Positions 1-10,200 of a DNA stretch of 33,108 bases are shown one piece after another; position 1 is the stretch's first letter; each line of letters opens with the position of its first letter. The translations under genes and the position numbers were made by a program. The stretch covers positions 1-33,108 of the forward strand of contig JAWLCQ010000040.1 of the NCBI GenBank assembly GCA_041687095.1. The letters are read 5' to 3'. This stretch comes from JAWLCQ01 sp041687095. Its GTDB lineage: Bacteria; Planctomycetota; Phycisphaerae; SM23-33. The notes under the pieces are model-generated. The model did not search any database and was not told the DNA's origin. It saw only the letters and a program-made list of their open reading frames with translations.

Positions 1-142
1 GTCGCTGAAGCGACCAAGCCAGTGATCCCACCGCAGTACCTGATCTCCCGGTTTCCTCACACGCCGGACTCAGGACAACTCCCCCACGGAGAACGTCGTC
101 GCCTTCTACGACACCGCCCGCGAGTACGGGCGCTACGCGTGA
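1..142 (+). pseudogene. possible 3' remnant of a frameshifted gene
   Basis: Reading codons that end at the TGA at 140-142 gives a protein-like tail, ENVVAFYDTAREYGRYA, but this frame is closed by stops at 23-25 and 41-43. The +1 frame is open from the window edge and reads plausible sequence (PVIPPQYLISRF) up to about position 60. A single indel near 55-75 would join the two. This suggests the C-terminal end of a gene that enters the window from the left and is frameshifted, by decay or by sequencing error. No family is recognised; the piece is too short to be sure it is coding. Confidence 0.25.
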
Positions 143-255
143 ATCCCCGGAGAGAGCAGGGATGCAGGGGATGCAGGGGATAGCGGAAGGGTTGGGGATG
201 AACGCGGATGGGTAGAAAGCCCAAACGAGCACCAAACCCGCGAGGCGGGCGGAAA

Positions 256-432
256 CCCCTCTCCCCGCGGGGAGAGGTGCCCGAGCGCAGCGAGGGCGGT
301 GAGGGGGCCCTGGGACGACCAGGACGGGTGCGAACTCGCAGGCGATCGGTCTGCGAGTCCGCGGACAACCGGTCTGCGGAGGGCCCCCTCATCTGTCGCT
401 GCGCGACATCTTCTCCCCCGGGGGAGAAGGGT
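256..432. repeat. pair of inverted REP-like palindromic elements
   Basis: Copy 1 (256-311, plus sense) begins with the palindrome CCCCTCTCCCCGCGGGGAG and continues through GCGCAGC to a GGTGAGGGGGCCCT end. Copy 2 (379-432) is the same pattern in the opposite sense: its reverse complement runs CCCTTCTCCCCCGGGGGAG, then GCGCAGCG, then ATGAGGGGGCCCTC. Between them an ACTCGCAG/CTGCGAGT hairpin lies at about 333-357. The arrangement resembles a BIME, that is, paired REP sequences. A third copy lies inside the purL coding region at 23454-23505. The rest of 143-569 shows nothing gene-like apart from a short GGGATGCA-type direct repeat around 166-183. Confidence 0.7.
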
Positions 433-569
433 TCATGCGGCCCGAAGGCTCGTCGGGGCGGTTTCAGCTACTGTGTCGAGGTGCTGCCTCCCAAGCCCTC
501 CGGCTGCGTCGGAGGGATCGCCCCCGTGCACTGCAGACGCTGCCTCACACGCGGAAAGGATACGCCCGG

Positions 570-3161
570 ATGACTCGCACGATGCTCCTGTGTTCGCTCG
601 CACTGCTCCTGCCCGCACTGCTCCTGCCGGCCCCGGCCCTCCTCGCCGCCGATCCGGTGCAGATGCCCACGCCCCGCCATTCGGCTGCGCCCGCGGACGC
701 CCCCTCCCTGCCGGATGCGTTCGATCCGTACGACCCGCCGACGGCGGCGGACGTGAAGGTGGATGACGACGCCCCGGGGATCTCGCAGTGGACCCGAACG
801 GCCGGGGCGGACGAGCACGTCATCGTCGCGGGGTACAACCTCGAGCCCAAGCGAAAGCGGACCCGCTTCCACGTCTTCGCCCAGACCCGCGAGGGCGCCG
901 TCCGCGGGCTCGCCCAGGTCGTGCACCTCGAGGACTACCAGGCCATCGTCCGCCTCCCCAAGGACCTCCCCGCCAACGCCATGATCCTCCTCGCCCCCGA
1001 GAACGCCAAGGGCGTCGGGCAGCCGGTGGCGGTCAATCAGACCGAGCTGTGGTACGTCCTGCCCCGCACCGCGAACCCCGGTGGGGAACTGTCGCTCTAC
1101 GGGCGGAACCTCAGCGGGGGCGCGGAGGGCAAGCAGGCGTGGGTGCTGCTGAAGCGAAAGGGCGAGGACGCACCGGGCGTGCTGCTGACGGCAAAGGCGG
1201 CCAACCCCTACAAGGCCGACTTCGCCCTCCCCGCTGACCTGCCCACAGGGTCCTACGAGGTCTGGGCGCACAACGGGCGGGGCGGGACGTACGGGTGGTC
1301 CCCGCTGCACGGTGGCCAAGGCGGCCCCCACGCGCCGACGGAACTGAAGGTCGCCGCTTCCCGCGCCTGGGACGGGCCCGTCCTCGACGTAACCAAGTTC
1401 GGGGCCAAGGGCGACGACGATGCAGACGACACCGAAGCGGTTCTGAAAGCCCTCACCGAAGCCAATCAGGCGAAGAACGCCACCGTTCACTTCCCAGCCG
1501 GGACGTACTACCTGTCGGAAGCCTTCGGACCCGTGCACGGGCCCGAGGAATCGGGGATGCGCATCCGCGGGGAGGGGATGGATAAGACGTTCGTCAAGAG
1601 CAACCCCCAGAAGGTCCCCAACACGCTCCTGCACATCACCGGCGGGGGCGTGGAGGTGCGGGACATGACGTGGGACTACAACGCCCTGGGCGAGGCGAAG
1701 AAGTTCTACCGCAACGCCGACCGCGGGGAGCACAATCCCAAACACTACGCGTACCTGGAGAAGGTGAAGGCGTCCCGCGACGCGATCAAGGCGTGGGAGA
1801 AGCGCAAGGAGAACAAGGGCAAGACCGCCCCCGCCTCCATGCAGCCGCCCGCGTCGCCGAAGTTCCCCGACGTCGAGGCCCGCCGCGCGCTGGTCTCCCC
1901 GCCCACGCCCATCGACGGCAAGCGCCGCGCCTTCATCAAGGAGGGCTGGAAGGGCGACATCCGCTTCATCAACTGCACCCTCGACGCCGAACGCCAGATC
2001 ATCTCCATGAACGGACTGGTGGACAGCGTGTTCGAGAACTGCGACATCGTCGCCCGCGAGTGCCAGCTCGGCTGCCCGCAGTTCACGACCATCCGCGGGT
2101 GCAACTTCTTTGGGCGGGCGGACGCGGCCGTGCTGATGTACATGTACGGCGGGTGGTGCTACAGCGTCACCGAGTGCACCGGGCAGGACTACATGCCCAA
2201 CACCTACGACACCTGCATGGGGCGGTTCTTCACCGTCTCGGCGTACGGGAACCGCCACGAGTCCGTCTACGTCGGGGAGAACCGAACGAAGGACCTCACC
2301 GTCCAGCCGATGCACTTCAACCAGAACTCCGGCGAGCAGATCATGTGGGAGTTCATGCCCATCCACTCCACCCAGACCCCCGCGAGGGTCGACGGGCAGA
2401 CGCTCACGTTCGCCGATCCGATCAAGGGCAAGGTGGCGTGGTACTCTGACGCGATCGTCGTCGCGGGCAAGGGGCTGGGGCAGTACCGCAAGATCGACAC
2501 GTACGACGAGGCGACGCGGACCGTCACCCTGAGCGCTCCGTGGGACGTCGCACCCGACACGAGCAGCACCATCGCCATCGGGCAGCCGATCCGGCGGGTC
2601 GTGGTGCACGGGAACTCCCTGGACGCCAAACCGCGGGCGGCCGCCAGCGAGCAGCATATCGCATCGGCGGGGGTGGAACCGTTCGGGTCCTCGCTGGAGC
2701 TGATCGTGGACAACAACACGTTCCACGAGTTGCGGTCGGGGATCGCGACGTTCGATCTGGCGCTGTTCCACTACTACGCCCACAACCGCTTCGAGTCCGT
2801 CCGCACCGGGGCGGTGTGGGGCAACGGGACGGGCTTCACCGTCCGCCGCAACACCCTCGACGGGGCGATCGAGCACGGCTACCAGGTCCGCGGCAGCGGG
2901 CGCCAGGACGCATCCGTCCTGGAGGTCATCGAGCACGACACCGCCCGGGACCTCCCCGTGGCCGTGCGCCTGGGCGACCGCTACAACAAGCCCCTCGCCC
3001 AGCGGGTGCTGGTGCTGTACCGCGACGTCTTCGAGCGTGGGAAGGCGTCCCGCGTGGGCTCGGTGGGGATCATGACTCCGGACCCGGACCTGGTGCAGCA
3101 GGACGCCACGCGCCTCGAGGGCTTCGAAAAGAAACTCGCCCCGCCCCCGAGCAAGAAGTAG
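570..3161 (+). CDS. secreted pectate-lyase-superfamily right-handed beta-helix protein
   Basis: The 863-residue protein starts at the ATG at 570, which has GGAAAGGA nine bases upstream. The signal peptide follows at once (MTRTMLLCSLALLLPALLLP, cleavage near ALLAAD). Residues of about 60-265 look like beta-sandwich or Ig-like modules. From about residue 270 the sequence DVTKFGAKGDDDADDTEAVL, followed by VHFPAGTYYL, is the classic N-terminal cap of the Pectate_lyase_3 / GH28-related beta-helix family. The rest, to about 780, has the irregular Asn- and Gly-rich strands (FINCTLDAERQIISMNG, VDNNTFHELRSGIATFD) of a parallel beta-helix. Such proteins bind or cleave acidic polysaccharides outside the cytoplasm. 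The exact substrate, and whether it is hydrolase, lyase or binding protein, cannot be told. It converges on the next gene, whose stop lies 3 bases away. Confidence 0.85.
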   Translation: MTRTMLLCSLALLLPALLLPAPALLAADPVQMPTPRHSAAPADAPSLPDAFDPYDPPTAADVKVDDDAPGISQWTRTAGADEHVIVAGYNLEPKRKRTRFHVFAQTREGAVRGLAQVVHLEDYQAIVRLPKDLPANAMILLAPENAKGVGQPVAVNQTELWYVLPRTANPGGELSLYGRNLSGGAEGKQAWVLLKRKGEDAPGVLLTAKAANPYKADFALPADLPTGSYEVWAHNGRGGTYGWSPLHGGQGGPHAPTELKVAASRAWDGPVLDVTKFGAKGDDDADDTEAVLKALTEANQAKNATVHFPAGTYYLSEAFGPVHGPEESGMRIRGEGMDKTFVKSNPQKVPNTLLHITGGGVEVRDMTWDYNALGEAKKFYRNADRGEHNPKHYAYLEKVKASRDAIKAWEKRKENKGKTAPASMQPPASPKFPDVEARRALVSPPTPIDGKRRAFIKEGWKGDIRFINCTLDAERQIISMNGLVDSVFENCDIVARECQLGCPQFTTIRGCNFFGRADAAVLMYMYGGWCYSVTECTGQDYMPNTYDTCMGRFFTVSAYGNRHESVYVGENRTKDLTVQPMHFNQNSGEQIMWEFMPIHSTQTPARVDGQTLTFADPIKGKVAWYSDAIVVAGKGLGQYRKIDTYDEATRTVTLSAPWDVAPDTSSTIAIGQPIRRVVVHGNSLDAKPRAAASEQHIASAGVEPFGSSLELIVDNNTFHELRSGIATFDLALFHYYAHNRFESVRTGAVWGNGTGFTVRRNTLDGAIEHGYQVRGSGRQDASVLEVIEHDTARDLPVAVRLGDRYNKPLAQRVLVLYRDVFERGKASRVGSVGIMTPDPDLVQQDATRLEGFEKKLAPPPSKK

Positions 3162-3164
3162 CGG

Positions 3165-4424
3165 TTACTCCACCTTCGCCAGGTTCACCGCCGTAACGTG
3201 CTGCGCTGGTCCGATCTGCTGGGTGACGGTCTGATGCATCAGGAGGCCCGTCTTGCGGTCGTAGGCGTAGTCGATCCGCTGCGTCTTGCCTTGCTCGGAG
3301 ATCACGACCCCTTCCCGTCCGTCCGGGAGAGGGCCAACGCTCGACACCACGGTGACGAAGCCTGTCACGGGGTCTTCGTCCAGCCGCTGGCCCGGGCGGC
3401 ACTCGCCGATGCGGTCCGGATTGATCCAGAGTCCCCCCAGCATTCCCGACACCCCCGCTCGCCGCACCTCCGTCCGCAGGGGTGGGCCCTGCGCGGTGCG
3501 AATCTCCGTCGCCACGGAGTAACACAGCCAGTCCTCCCCCTGCTCGAGAATGGTCATTACCGCTTGTGCCGGCTGAACGACCTCCGTGTCGTAGACGCGT
3601 ATGGTCTGGGTACCGGTGTATAGCAGTCTCCGGGCGTTTCGCAACGGACGGGGGAGGCGGGAGTCGCCCCAAGGGATGCGGAACCTGCGGATCTGCCGAA
3701 GGTCGCACTGCGTCACGACAGGCGAGCCCTGGCAGGGGAGCCAGGGCCCCGCTCCGGTCCGCCGCACCGCCGGGGTGGCCTTCTGTCCGGAGTTCTCCGA
3801 CAGCAGCAGACCGCTTCTGGCGCTGAAGACGTACCCCCAGGCGGTCTCCTCCCGGATCGCTCGGATGCGGAGGGCGTCATAGGTCTTGGTCCCGATCGTG
3901 TGGGGCATGCGAACGATCGTGATCCCGTTCTCGTCCTGCTCGGGGATCCGCTGGAGTTGCTGGGGGTCCGCCCAGTAGCCTCCGCCCGTGCCCGGCAGGA
4001 CGCGCCTGCCCGAAACGCCTATGAGCAGCACCGGTCCGTCCCCTCGTTCGATGAGGTAGCGGCGGACCTCGATCAGGACCTGGTCGGGTCGGGCGCGGAG
4101 CACGGTGAGCTGGATCAGGCCCACCCCCGCCGATACCGGGTGCCAACCGGGGGCCGCCGGATCGAAGGTGCAGCGAATCGACAGGTCGTCCTCGTCAGGA
4201 GGCAGACTCGCTTTCTCAGGGGACGCCGCCCCCGTGAGGTAGGTAACCCGGGTCCCCGCGGTGACCCACCGGGGCGGTGCTGCCCTCTCCAGTTCGGGCA
4301 TCAGCGCCACGAGAAGCAGTTCCGTGGGGCTCATCGCGGGCTGGGCGGCGGCGCCTGCCCCTGCCCCGATGGTCGTTATCACCACTCCCGCCGCCACCCA
4401 GTATCGCCGGAACGAGCTGCGCAT
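3165..4424 (-). CDS. exported protein of unknown function with an internal duplication
   Basis: 419 residues from the ATG at 4422-4424, which is preceded by a weak GGGGGTG ribosome site. The N-terminus (MRSSFRRYWVAAGVVITTIG) is a signal peptide or membrane anchor ending near AAAQPA. No family is recognised. The N-terminal half (about 50-225) and the C-terminal half (about 260-415) share a pattern: a T..V.YLTG or LLYTGTQTI strand, a W(A/I)(D/N)P segment followed by R(I/L) and P, and a closing Y...(D/A)R(K/S)GLL motif (YVFSARSGLLLSE versus YAYDRKTGLLMHQ). This points to two copies of one beta-rich domain of about 150 residues. The 50-base gap to the upstream glycosidase-like gene on the same strand suggests co-transcription. 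No catalytic motif is visible. Confidence 0.75.
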   Translation of the reverse strand: MRSSFRRYWVAAGVVITTIGAGAGAAAQPAMSPTELLLVALMPELERAAPPRWVTAGTRVTYLTGAASPEKASLPPDEDDLSIRCTFDPAAPGWHPVSAGVGLIQLTVLRARPDQVLIEVRRYLIERGDGPVLLIGVSGRRVLPGTGGGYWADPQQLQRIPEQDENGITIVRMPHTIGTKTYDALRIRAIREETAWGYVFSARSGLLLSENSGQKATPAVRRTGAGPWLPCQGSPVVTQCDLRQIRRFRIPWGDSRLPRPLRNARRLLYTGTQTIRVYDTEVVQPAQAVMTILEQGEDWLCYSVATEIRTAQGPPLRTEVRRAGVSGMLGGLWINPDRIGECRPGQRLDEDPVTGFVTVVSSVGPLPDGREGVVISEQGKTQRIDYAYDRKTGLLMHQTVTQQIGPAQHVTAVNLAKVE

Positions 4425-4474
4425 TGGACACCCCCAGTCGTCGCGCGCATCGGCCTCCGATGCACCTGGGGATT

Positions 4475-6502
4475 CTATTGCCGTTCCGGGCTCATCCGCC
4501 ACCCGCCCCCCGGGACGCCGTCGAAGTCGGCCTCGGAGCGGTTGACGGTCACGACGGTCCCGTCGCTGTAGCGCGTGCACGTCACGCCCGGGAGCGGTTC
4601 GGTGCGGGACTCGATGTCGTGCATCGTCAGGCGGTCCATGTACCCGTCGGGCCCGAAGGCGAAGCGGTAGGCGTTGGCCAGCAGGTCGGCGGACTTGTCG
4701 TAGGAGGGGATCCCGAACGCGGGGCTCGGACGCATGCAGACCTCGTACTGCGGGGCGAGCCCCAGGTCCAGCAGGTCGACCATCCGGTCCTCGTCCGTGC
4801 GGTCCTTCCCATGCCCGATGGACTCCGCGCACTTGTGGCTGCCGTGCAGGGCGATGCCCAGCATGGGGACCACGCGGTCGCAGAAGTGCTGCCCGACCGC
4901 GCAGTTGCGGAACCAGGCGCTCAGGCGGGAGTAGCTGTGGAAGAACCCGTCCACCACGTCGAAGTACTGCCCGAAGGGCATCTCCGTCGAGACGCTGCCC
5001 ATCACGTCGATGGCGACCTCGAACTCCTTCCGCTGCAGGGCGATGTACTGCCCCCGCTGCGTCACCGGGTGCAGGGGCGACCAGCAGCACATGAACCCCC
5101 CGACCGCGTCGTAGTGATGGTGCCCGTAAAAGCCCAGCTCGTGCAGGGCCGGGACGTCTCGCTTGACGAGCTTCTCCAGCGACACGGCCGGGCACACGCG
5201 GTGCGCCTGCCCGCCGCTCCAGATCACGCTCTCCCAGTACTCGCCCGAGCGGTGGCGGACCAGGTCATCGACGTTGAACTCGTCGCTGCACGTGTACGCG
5301 CCCCCGTGCGAGGTGTGCACGCCCAGTTGGATGTCGTGCTCCCGCGCGAAGGCGATGACCTCGCGCATCTTCTCGTTGCCGCCCACCCGCTCGTCCACGG
5401 GCAGGTACGTCGGGCACTTCCCGTCGTGCCCGTCCTGCCCCCAGCCCACGAGGATGACCGAGAGCTTCCGCATCCCGCCCTCCAGGCAGCGGCGGAGGAT
5501 CTCGATGACCTCGTCGCACGTGGTGGTGCAGTGGTACTCGCCCTGCCCCTGCGGGTGGGGGTCCTTGTAGGCCATGAAGATCTTCAGGAAGAACCGCTGG
5601 GCGTACTCGACGGCCTGCGGGCGGAATGTGCGCTTCTGCTCCCACGAGTGCACGTTGCGGTCCGTCCGCAGGAAGCGGCGGTACTGCACTCCGACGAAGG
5701 CGTACCCCTCCCCGCAGTCGCTGTCGGGGGCGGCGAAGCGGTAGCGGACCTGGCGGGGACCTTCGATCCTCTCGTCCTGCTGCTCCCACCGCCACACGAG
5801 GCTCGGATGGACGCTGTTGGCCTGCTGCGCCTCCCAGTGCCGCCGGCAGACGAGCTGCGCGTCGTAGTCGCCCTGGGCCACCAGCCCGCACAGCGTCCCT
5901 TGCGCCCGCGTGATGCCGAAGACCGGGGCGTTGCACGTGTACTCCCACTGGTCGTTGGAGCTGTAGATCGTCTGGCGGACCTCGCGGGGGTAGGCGGAGG
6001 TGAAGTTCGTCTGGCAGCCGTACCAGTTCGGCAGCGTCAGGTAGCCCTGCTCACCGGTGCGGGCGGCCCCGAACTCGGGGAGCAGCTCCAACTGCAGGAC
6101 GCGGTAGAGGTGGGGCATGCCCTCGTGCACGTCGTCGGGACCGATGGTCACGTCGAACCCTTCGCCCGATTCGCACAGCTCGATCCGCAGCGTGATGCGG
6201 ACGTCGATGGAGTCGAAGGTCGCGACGGCCTGCAGCACGGTGTCGCTCTGCTGCGTGAGTTCCAGGCGGCTGCGGGCGCTGAGGGACAGCGTCCCGGCCG
6301 TGCCGAAGGCGCTGGAGGTGTCCCAGGGCACGGGGACCTGCTGGGCGCGGGGGTGCTGGCGGTCGTAGTAGTGGAGGATGCACAGGGCACCCGCTTCCCA
6401 GCGGTGCTTTCCGTCGAGGCGGAAGCGGAGGCGGCCCTGGGGGTCGACGGTGAGGGCGGACGAGGCGGCGCGGAGGGTGAGGGGACGGGCGGTCTCGGAC
6501 AT
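4475..6502 (-). CDS. glycoside-hydrolase-like barrel protein
   Basis: 675 residues. The ATG at 6500-6502 is chosen because GAAAGG lies about ten bases upstream and MSETARPLTL begins a clean domain; the frame stays open upstream only because of high G+C. There is no signal peptide, so the protein is predicted cytoplasmic. Residues of about 1-285 look like an all-beta galactose-mutarotase-type domain (WYGCQTNFTSAYP, RWEWEQ-like aromatic strands). From about 300 a TIM-barrel-like region begins: FLKIFMAYKDP, LSVILVGWGQDGHDG, IQLGVHTSHGG, LGFYGHHHYDAVGG, each reading as a beta strand plus loop. The order resembles the uncharacterised DUF5696 / GH101-like proteins, but I judge this by eye only. Catalytic acids cannot be assigned. 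It is transcribed divergently from the large CBM9-like gene and may act on the same glycan after uptake. Confidence 0.75.
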   Translation of the reverse strand: MSETARPLTLRAASSALTVDPQGRLRFRLDGKHRWEAGALCILHYYDRQHPRAQQVPVPWDTSSAFGTAGTLSLSARSRLELTQQSDTVLQAVATFDSIDVRITLRIELCESGEGFDVTIGPDDVHEGMPHLYRVLQLELLPEFGAARTGEQGYLTLPNWYGCQTNFTSAYPREVRQTIYSSNDQWEYTCNAPVFGITRAQGTLCGLVAQGDYDAQLVCRRHWEAQQANSVHPSLVWRWEQQDERIEGPRQVRYRFAAPDSDCGEGYAFVGVQYRRFLRTDRNVHSWEQKRTFRPQAVEYAQRFFLKIFMAYKDPHPQGQGEYHCTTTCDEVIEILRRCLEGGMRKLSVILVGWGQDGHDGKCPTYLPVDERVGGNEKMREVIAFAREHDIQLGVHTSHGGAYTCSDEFNVDDLVRHRSGEYWESVIWSGGQAHRVCPAVSLEKLVKRDVPALHELGFYGHHHYDAVGGFMCCWSPLHPVTQRGQYIALQRKEFEVAIDVMGSVSTEMPFGQYFDVVDGFFHSYSRLSAWFRNCAVGQHFCDRVVPMLGIALHGSHKCAESIGHGKDRTDEDRMVDLLDLGLAPQYEVCMRPSPAFGIPSYDKSADLLANAYRFAFGPDGYMDRLTMHDIESRTEPLPGVTCTRYSDGTVVTVNRSEADFDGVPGGGWRMSPERQ

Positions 6503-6608
6503 ACGGGTCAGCCTTTCGTATGCGGAGGGAGCGAAGCGTCCCTCGCGATGGGGAGGCATTCTCCCCGACCGCCCTGCGGGACGCAAGCCCCGAAGCGGGC
6601 CCCCCAGA

Positions 6609-6733
6609 GCCATCGCAAAGTCGCCGTCGTGGGTGCCACGGCTGTGCTGTTTACAGCCGTGCTCGTACGAGCGCGAGGCGGAACACGGGTTCTGCGAACC
6701 CGTGGCACCCGGCAAATTGAACTTTGCGATGGC
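6609..6733. repeat. nested palindromic element (GGGTGCCACGG family)
   Basis: The outer arms GCCATCGCAAAGT (6609-6621) and ACTTTGCGATGGC (6721-6733) are perfect inverted repeats. Inside them GGGTGCCACGG (6631-6641) pairs with CCGTGGCACCC (6700-6710). Three further perfect palindromes sit within: CACGGCTGT/ACAGCCGTG (6637-6645 with 6653-6661), GCTCGTACGAGC (6661-6672) and CACGGGTTC/GAACCCGTG (6684-6692 with 6696-6704). A second copy of the GGGTGCCACGGCTG part lies at 26730-26762. This looks like a small non-autonomous mobile repeat or a composite of several. Confidence 0.75.
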
Positions 6734-6825
6734 CCTGCCGGCCCCCGAAGCGGACGCACAGCGCCCGGGTGCAGTAGCGGATCGTGGCGGGGCAAAGGCA
6801 CGGACGCCCTCCTCCCAGGGCAGAA

Positions 6826-6854
6826 CTGCGCCTCCGCGTCTCTGCGGCCCATCC
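6826..6854. repeat. short dispersed repeat, copy 1 (CTCCGCGTCTCTGCGG)
   Basis: The 29-base stretch CTGCGCCTCCGCG followed by TCTCTGCGGCCCATCC matches 26959-26988 with one base missing and few substitutions. This phrase recurs in the intergenic DNA of many bacteria. Its function is unknown. Confidence 0.6.
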
Positions 6855-7222
6855 CGCGCACCGCCGCCCGCCACGAGCCCCTGCTGCACCCAGGACGCAG
6901 GCGACGCGGCCCTCCCATGCCGACTCGCCTCCTGCAAGGTCGCCAACGGGGGGTTGCGCAACTCCCCGGGCACAGGGAACCCGCCGGATTCCTGGGATTT
7001 GCCGCCCATCCGCCCGTTCGCCCCGCCCCGCCGGGTGCGGAACGTTGCCGCTCGCCCCCGCGCGGGCGTCCGATGGGTCAGGATCCGGCGGAACCCTGGG
7101 GGCCCGCGGGGGTTGGACAAGGGCAGAGACGGGGGATATGCGGGGCTCCGGCGGGTGGCTCGTGCACCCCGGGAGCGGAAGGCCTCTGCAGGGATAGGCA
7201 GGCACACGCAGGAGAACATGCC

Positions 7223-10200
7223 ATGATGCGACGACCCTTGACGGAATGGATGCACCGGGCGGGGCGCTGGGCCGCCCTCGCCGCCCTGATCGCGCTGCTG
7301 CCGGCGATGGGGGGGGCGGAGGAGACCCCCACGTCCTCGGGGCCGGTGGCCCTGTTGGACACCCCCGTCCTCCGGGCCCCGCTGATGTCCCGCCCCCCGA
7401 CCATCGACGGGAAGATGGACGAGAAGGAGTGGGAGGACGCGTCAGCGTTGTCGGGGTTCTGGTACGACCGCTTCGCGGCGAAGTTCTTCTTCCTCGCCCC
7501 GCACCAGACCCAGCTCCAGGTCTACGCCGCCTACGACAAGGACAACCTCTACATCGCCTACTCCTCCCCCGTGTACCCCCAGAACTCCTGGTTCAAGGCC
7601 ATGGGGCGCTTCCCCGACGTGACGCACCACCCGCAGTACGGGCTGATCTGGGACGACCACATCGAGTTCGAGCTGCGGCCCTACCACGACAACATCAAGG
7701 GCTTCCGCATGGGCCTGCTGAAGTGGTTCGTCAACGCCATCGGAACCATCAGCGACCAGTACTACTCGCAGGCCGAGGGCGAGGGCCTGCGGTACACCTC
7801 GAAGATGAAGACCGCCTCGACGGTCACGGGCGAGAGGTGGACGCTCGAGATGGCCATCCCGCTGGAGAGCCTGCGGTACAAGGGCTATGACGGGGTGGAC
7901 GGGCAGGGGCAGACCATCGTCGAACTCCCGCCCCCGGACGGAACCGCCTACCGCGTGTGGTTCACCCGCTCGATCGGCGGCAACGGGGCGTTCTTCAACG
8001 CCTTCGACGCCCACGGCTGGAACACCACCAAGACCAAGCTCATCCTCGACTCCCAGGCGCCCAGCTTCCAGGTCAACGAACTGGGGCCGATCCTGGACGA
8101 CATCATCGACGTCGAGCTGACCGTCAAGAACCACAACGTCCGCAGCGAGACCGTGCGGGTGGGGTTCTTCGTCGAAAGCGCGATGGGCACGATCTACTCC
8201 AGCTACGAGGACGACGAGTGCCCCGACGGGCTGCTGGAACTCGTGCCCGGGGAGGTCCGCAAGCTGCGGCTGAAGAAGCGGTTCCCGGGGATCAGCCTCA
8301 ACGGCAACGCCCTGTGGTTCGACGTCCGCTCCGCCGGGCGCCCCGCCAAGCCCCTGTTCCTCACCCGCCTCATCCGCTTCCACTCCATGGACGGGGGCGT
8401 CTACTGGATCAACGACGAGATCGAGCAGTCCTTCCGCGAGAAGCGGATCAACGTCATCGAGACCATGCGCCCCCCGCGCAGGGAGTTCGAGTTCCGCTAC
8501 ACCTATTCGCACTACCAGAACCGTTTGGCGGGGATCGTGGACCTGGGGATCTACGGCGCCAGCGACGAGGCCAAGAGCGCCCAGGAGGCCCTGCTGACGG
8601 TCATGGAGGCCGAGGGCGCCGAGGCTGTCGTCGCCGAACTCACCCAGCCCGTCAAGGGCGACTTCGTCACCTTCCTCACCGACCTGCCCAAGGACCTCAA
8701 GCCCGGGAAGTACCGCGCCTCGCTGCTGCTGTTCGACCGCAACAAGCGGATCGTGGGCGAGTCCAACCCCGAACCCTTCACCCGCGTCGCCGACGGGACC
8801 TACAAGTGGGTGAAGAACCAGGTGGGGCTCAACGATGTCGTCTGGGAGCCCTTCACGCCCATCGCCGTCTCCGACGGGGGCAAGGCGTTCGAGACGCTCA
8901 ACCACCGCTTCACGCTCGACCCCAGCGGGCTGCCCGCGCAGATCTACATCAAGCCCGACGTCCGCGAGGTCCCCCTGGAGTTCCGCGGGGACGTGACGAA
9001 GATGACCGACGCGCAGCTCCTCGCCATCGGCCGCGGGCCGCAACTGCGGGCCCCGCTGCGGCTGGAGGCGATCGTGGGCGGCAAGCGGGTGTCGGCCGAG
9101 GTGGTCGCCCCCGCCAAGCTCGTGCGGACGTGGAAGAGCGAGCTGGAGTACCAGTCGAAGGTCCGCATCGGGCCCGTCCTCGCCGACCTCACCGTGCAGT
9201 ACGACTGCGACGGGGCGATGCACGTGAAGATGGACTACGCCGCCAACGGGTCGCTCGACGGGTGGGAACTCGTGGGCGACTTCGCGGGGGGGTACGACCT
9301 CGCCGGGTCCGCCATGAACGGGGGCGGGATGGCGGGCGTGGACCGCACCGAGTGCACGCTGTACCCTGGGCAGGGCGTCGTCTGGGACAGCGGGGCGATG
9401 GAGCGGGCGGCGCTGTTCTACTCGCACTTCGTGCCCTGGCTGTTCGTGGGCTCGGGCGACCACGGGTTCACCTGGATCGCCGACTCCGACGAGCACTGGC
9501 TGATCGACGAGGACGGGTCGACCATGACCCTCGAGCGCGACGCGAAGAACCAGGTGACGTGGCGGGCGAAGTTCGCCAACCACACGCAGGCGGCCAACCG
9601 CAAGGGCACGATCGAGTTCCTGCTCCTCACCCACCCGTCCAAGCCCCGCCCGGCGGGGGCCCGGCGGATGGCGTGGTTCTTCCAGGGCGACGAGTGGGCG
9701 GGAACGTACGACACGGAGCGATGGAAGAACAACGAGGAGGACTGGACGAAGGCCCTGAACCCCAACGCCACCGTCCGCCAGGAGGCCGGCCCGTGGGAGC
9801 GGGCGTACATCCTCCGCTGGACCATCGGGGCGGTCGCCGGATACATGAACAACTCGTTCACCGGGGACCTGACCGGGGAGAGCCAGCAGATCGCCAAGTC
9901 CTCCACCCGCAACTGGATCGTCCAGGGTGAAGAAAAGCAGGTCGAGGTCGAGACCTGGGGGGCGATCCTGGACTACTCCCGCGCGGGGGAGGACCTGATG
10001 GTCTGGGGCATCGGGCACATCGTCGCCGCCACCGGGCAGGACGGGTGGTGGTGGGACGAGAACTGGCCGACCTACCGCACCGGGAACGTCGCCAGCGGGG
10101 AGGCCCACTTCCGCGACCCCGCGAAGGTCAAGGCCAAGGAGCTGCCCTGGCAGGACCACTACGTGACGATGCCCATGCGGCGGACGTTCAAGCGCCTCGC

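Larger units (their letters stand above)
6503..7222. other. 720-base divergent intergenic region with nested palindromes, no gene
   Basis: This gap separates two divergently transcribed glycan genes and should contain both promoters, but no convincing -35/-10 pair could be assigned. It contains the nested palindromic element at 6609-6733 and a copy of a short dispersed motif at 6826-6854. The frames that stay open across it have no ribosome site and low-complexity Pro/Arg/Gly translations, so they are treated as G+C artefacts. Confidence 0.6.

Noticed and set aside
4277..7222. Upstream in-frame extension of the large glycosidase-like gene by about 980 codons
   Set aside because: It runs antisense across a real gene and through repeat DNA. 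The ATG at 7223 has a good ribosome site and a signal peptide.
6378..7226. A 282-codon plus-strand frame in the gap before the large glycosidase-like gene
   Set aside because: It crosses palindromic repeats, has no ribosome site and gives a Pro/Arg-rich product with no domain.
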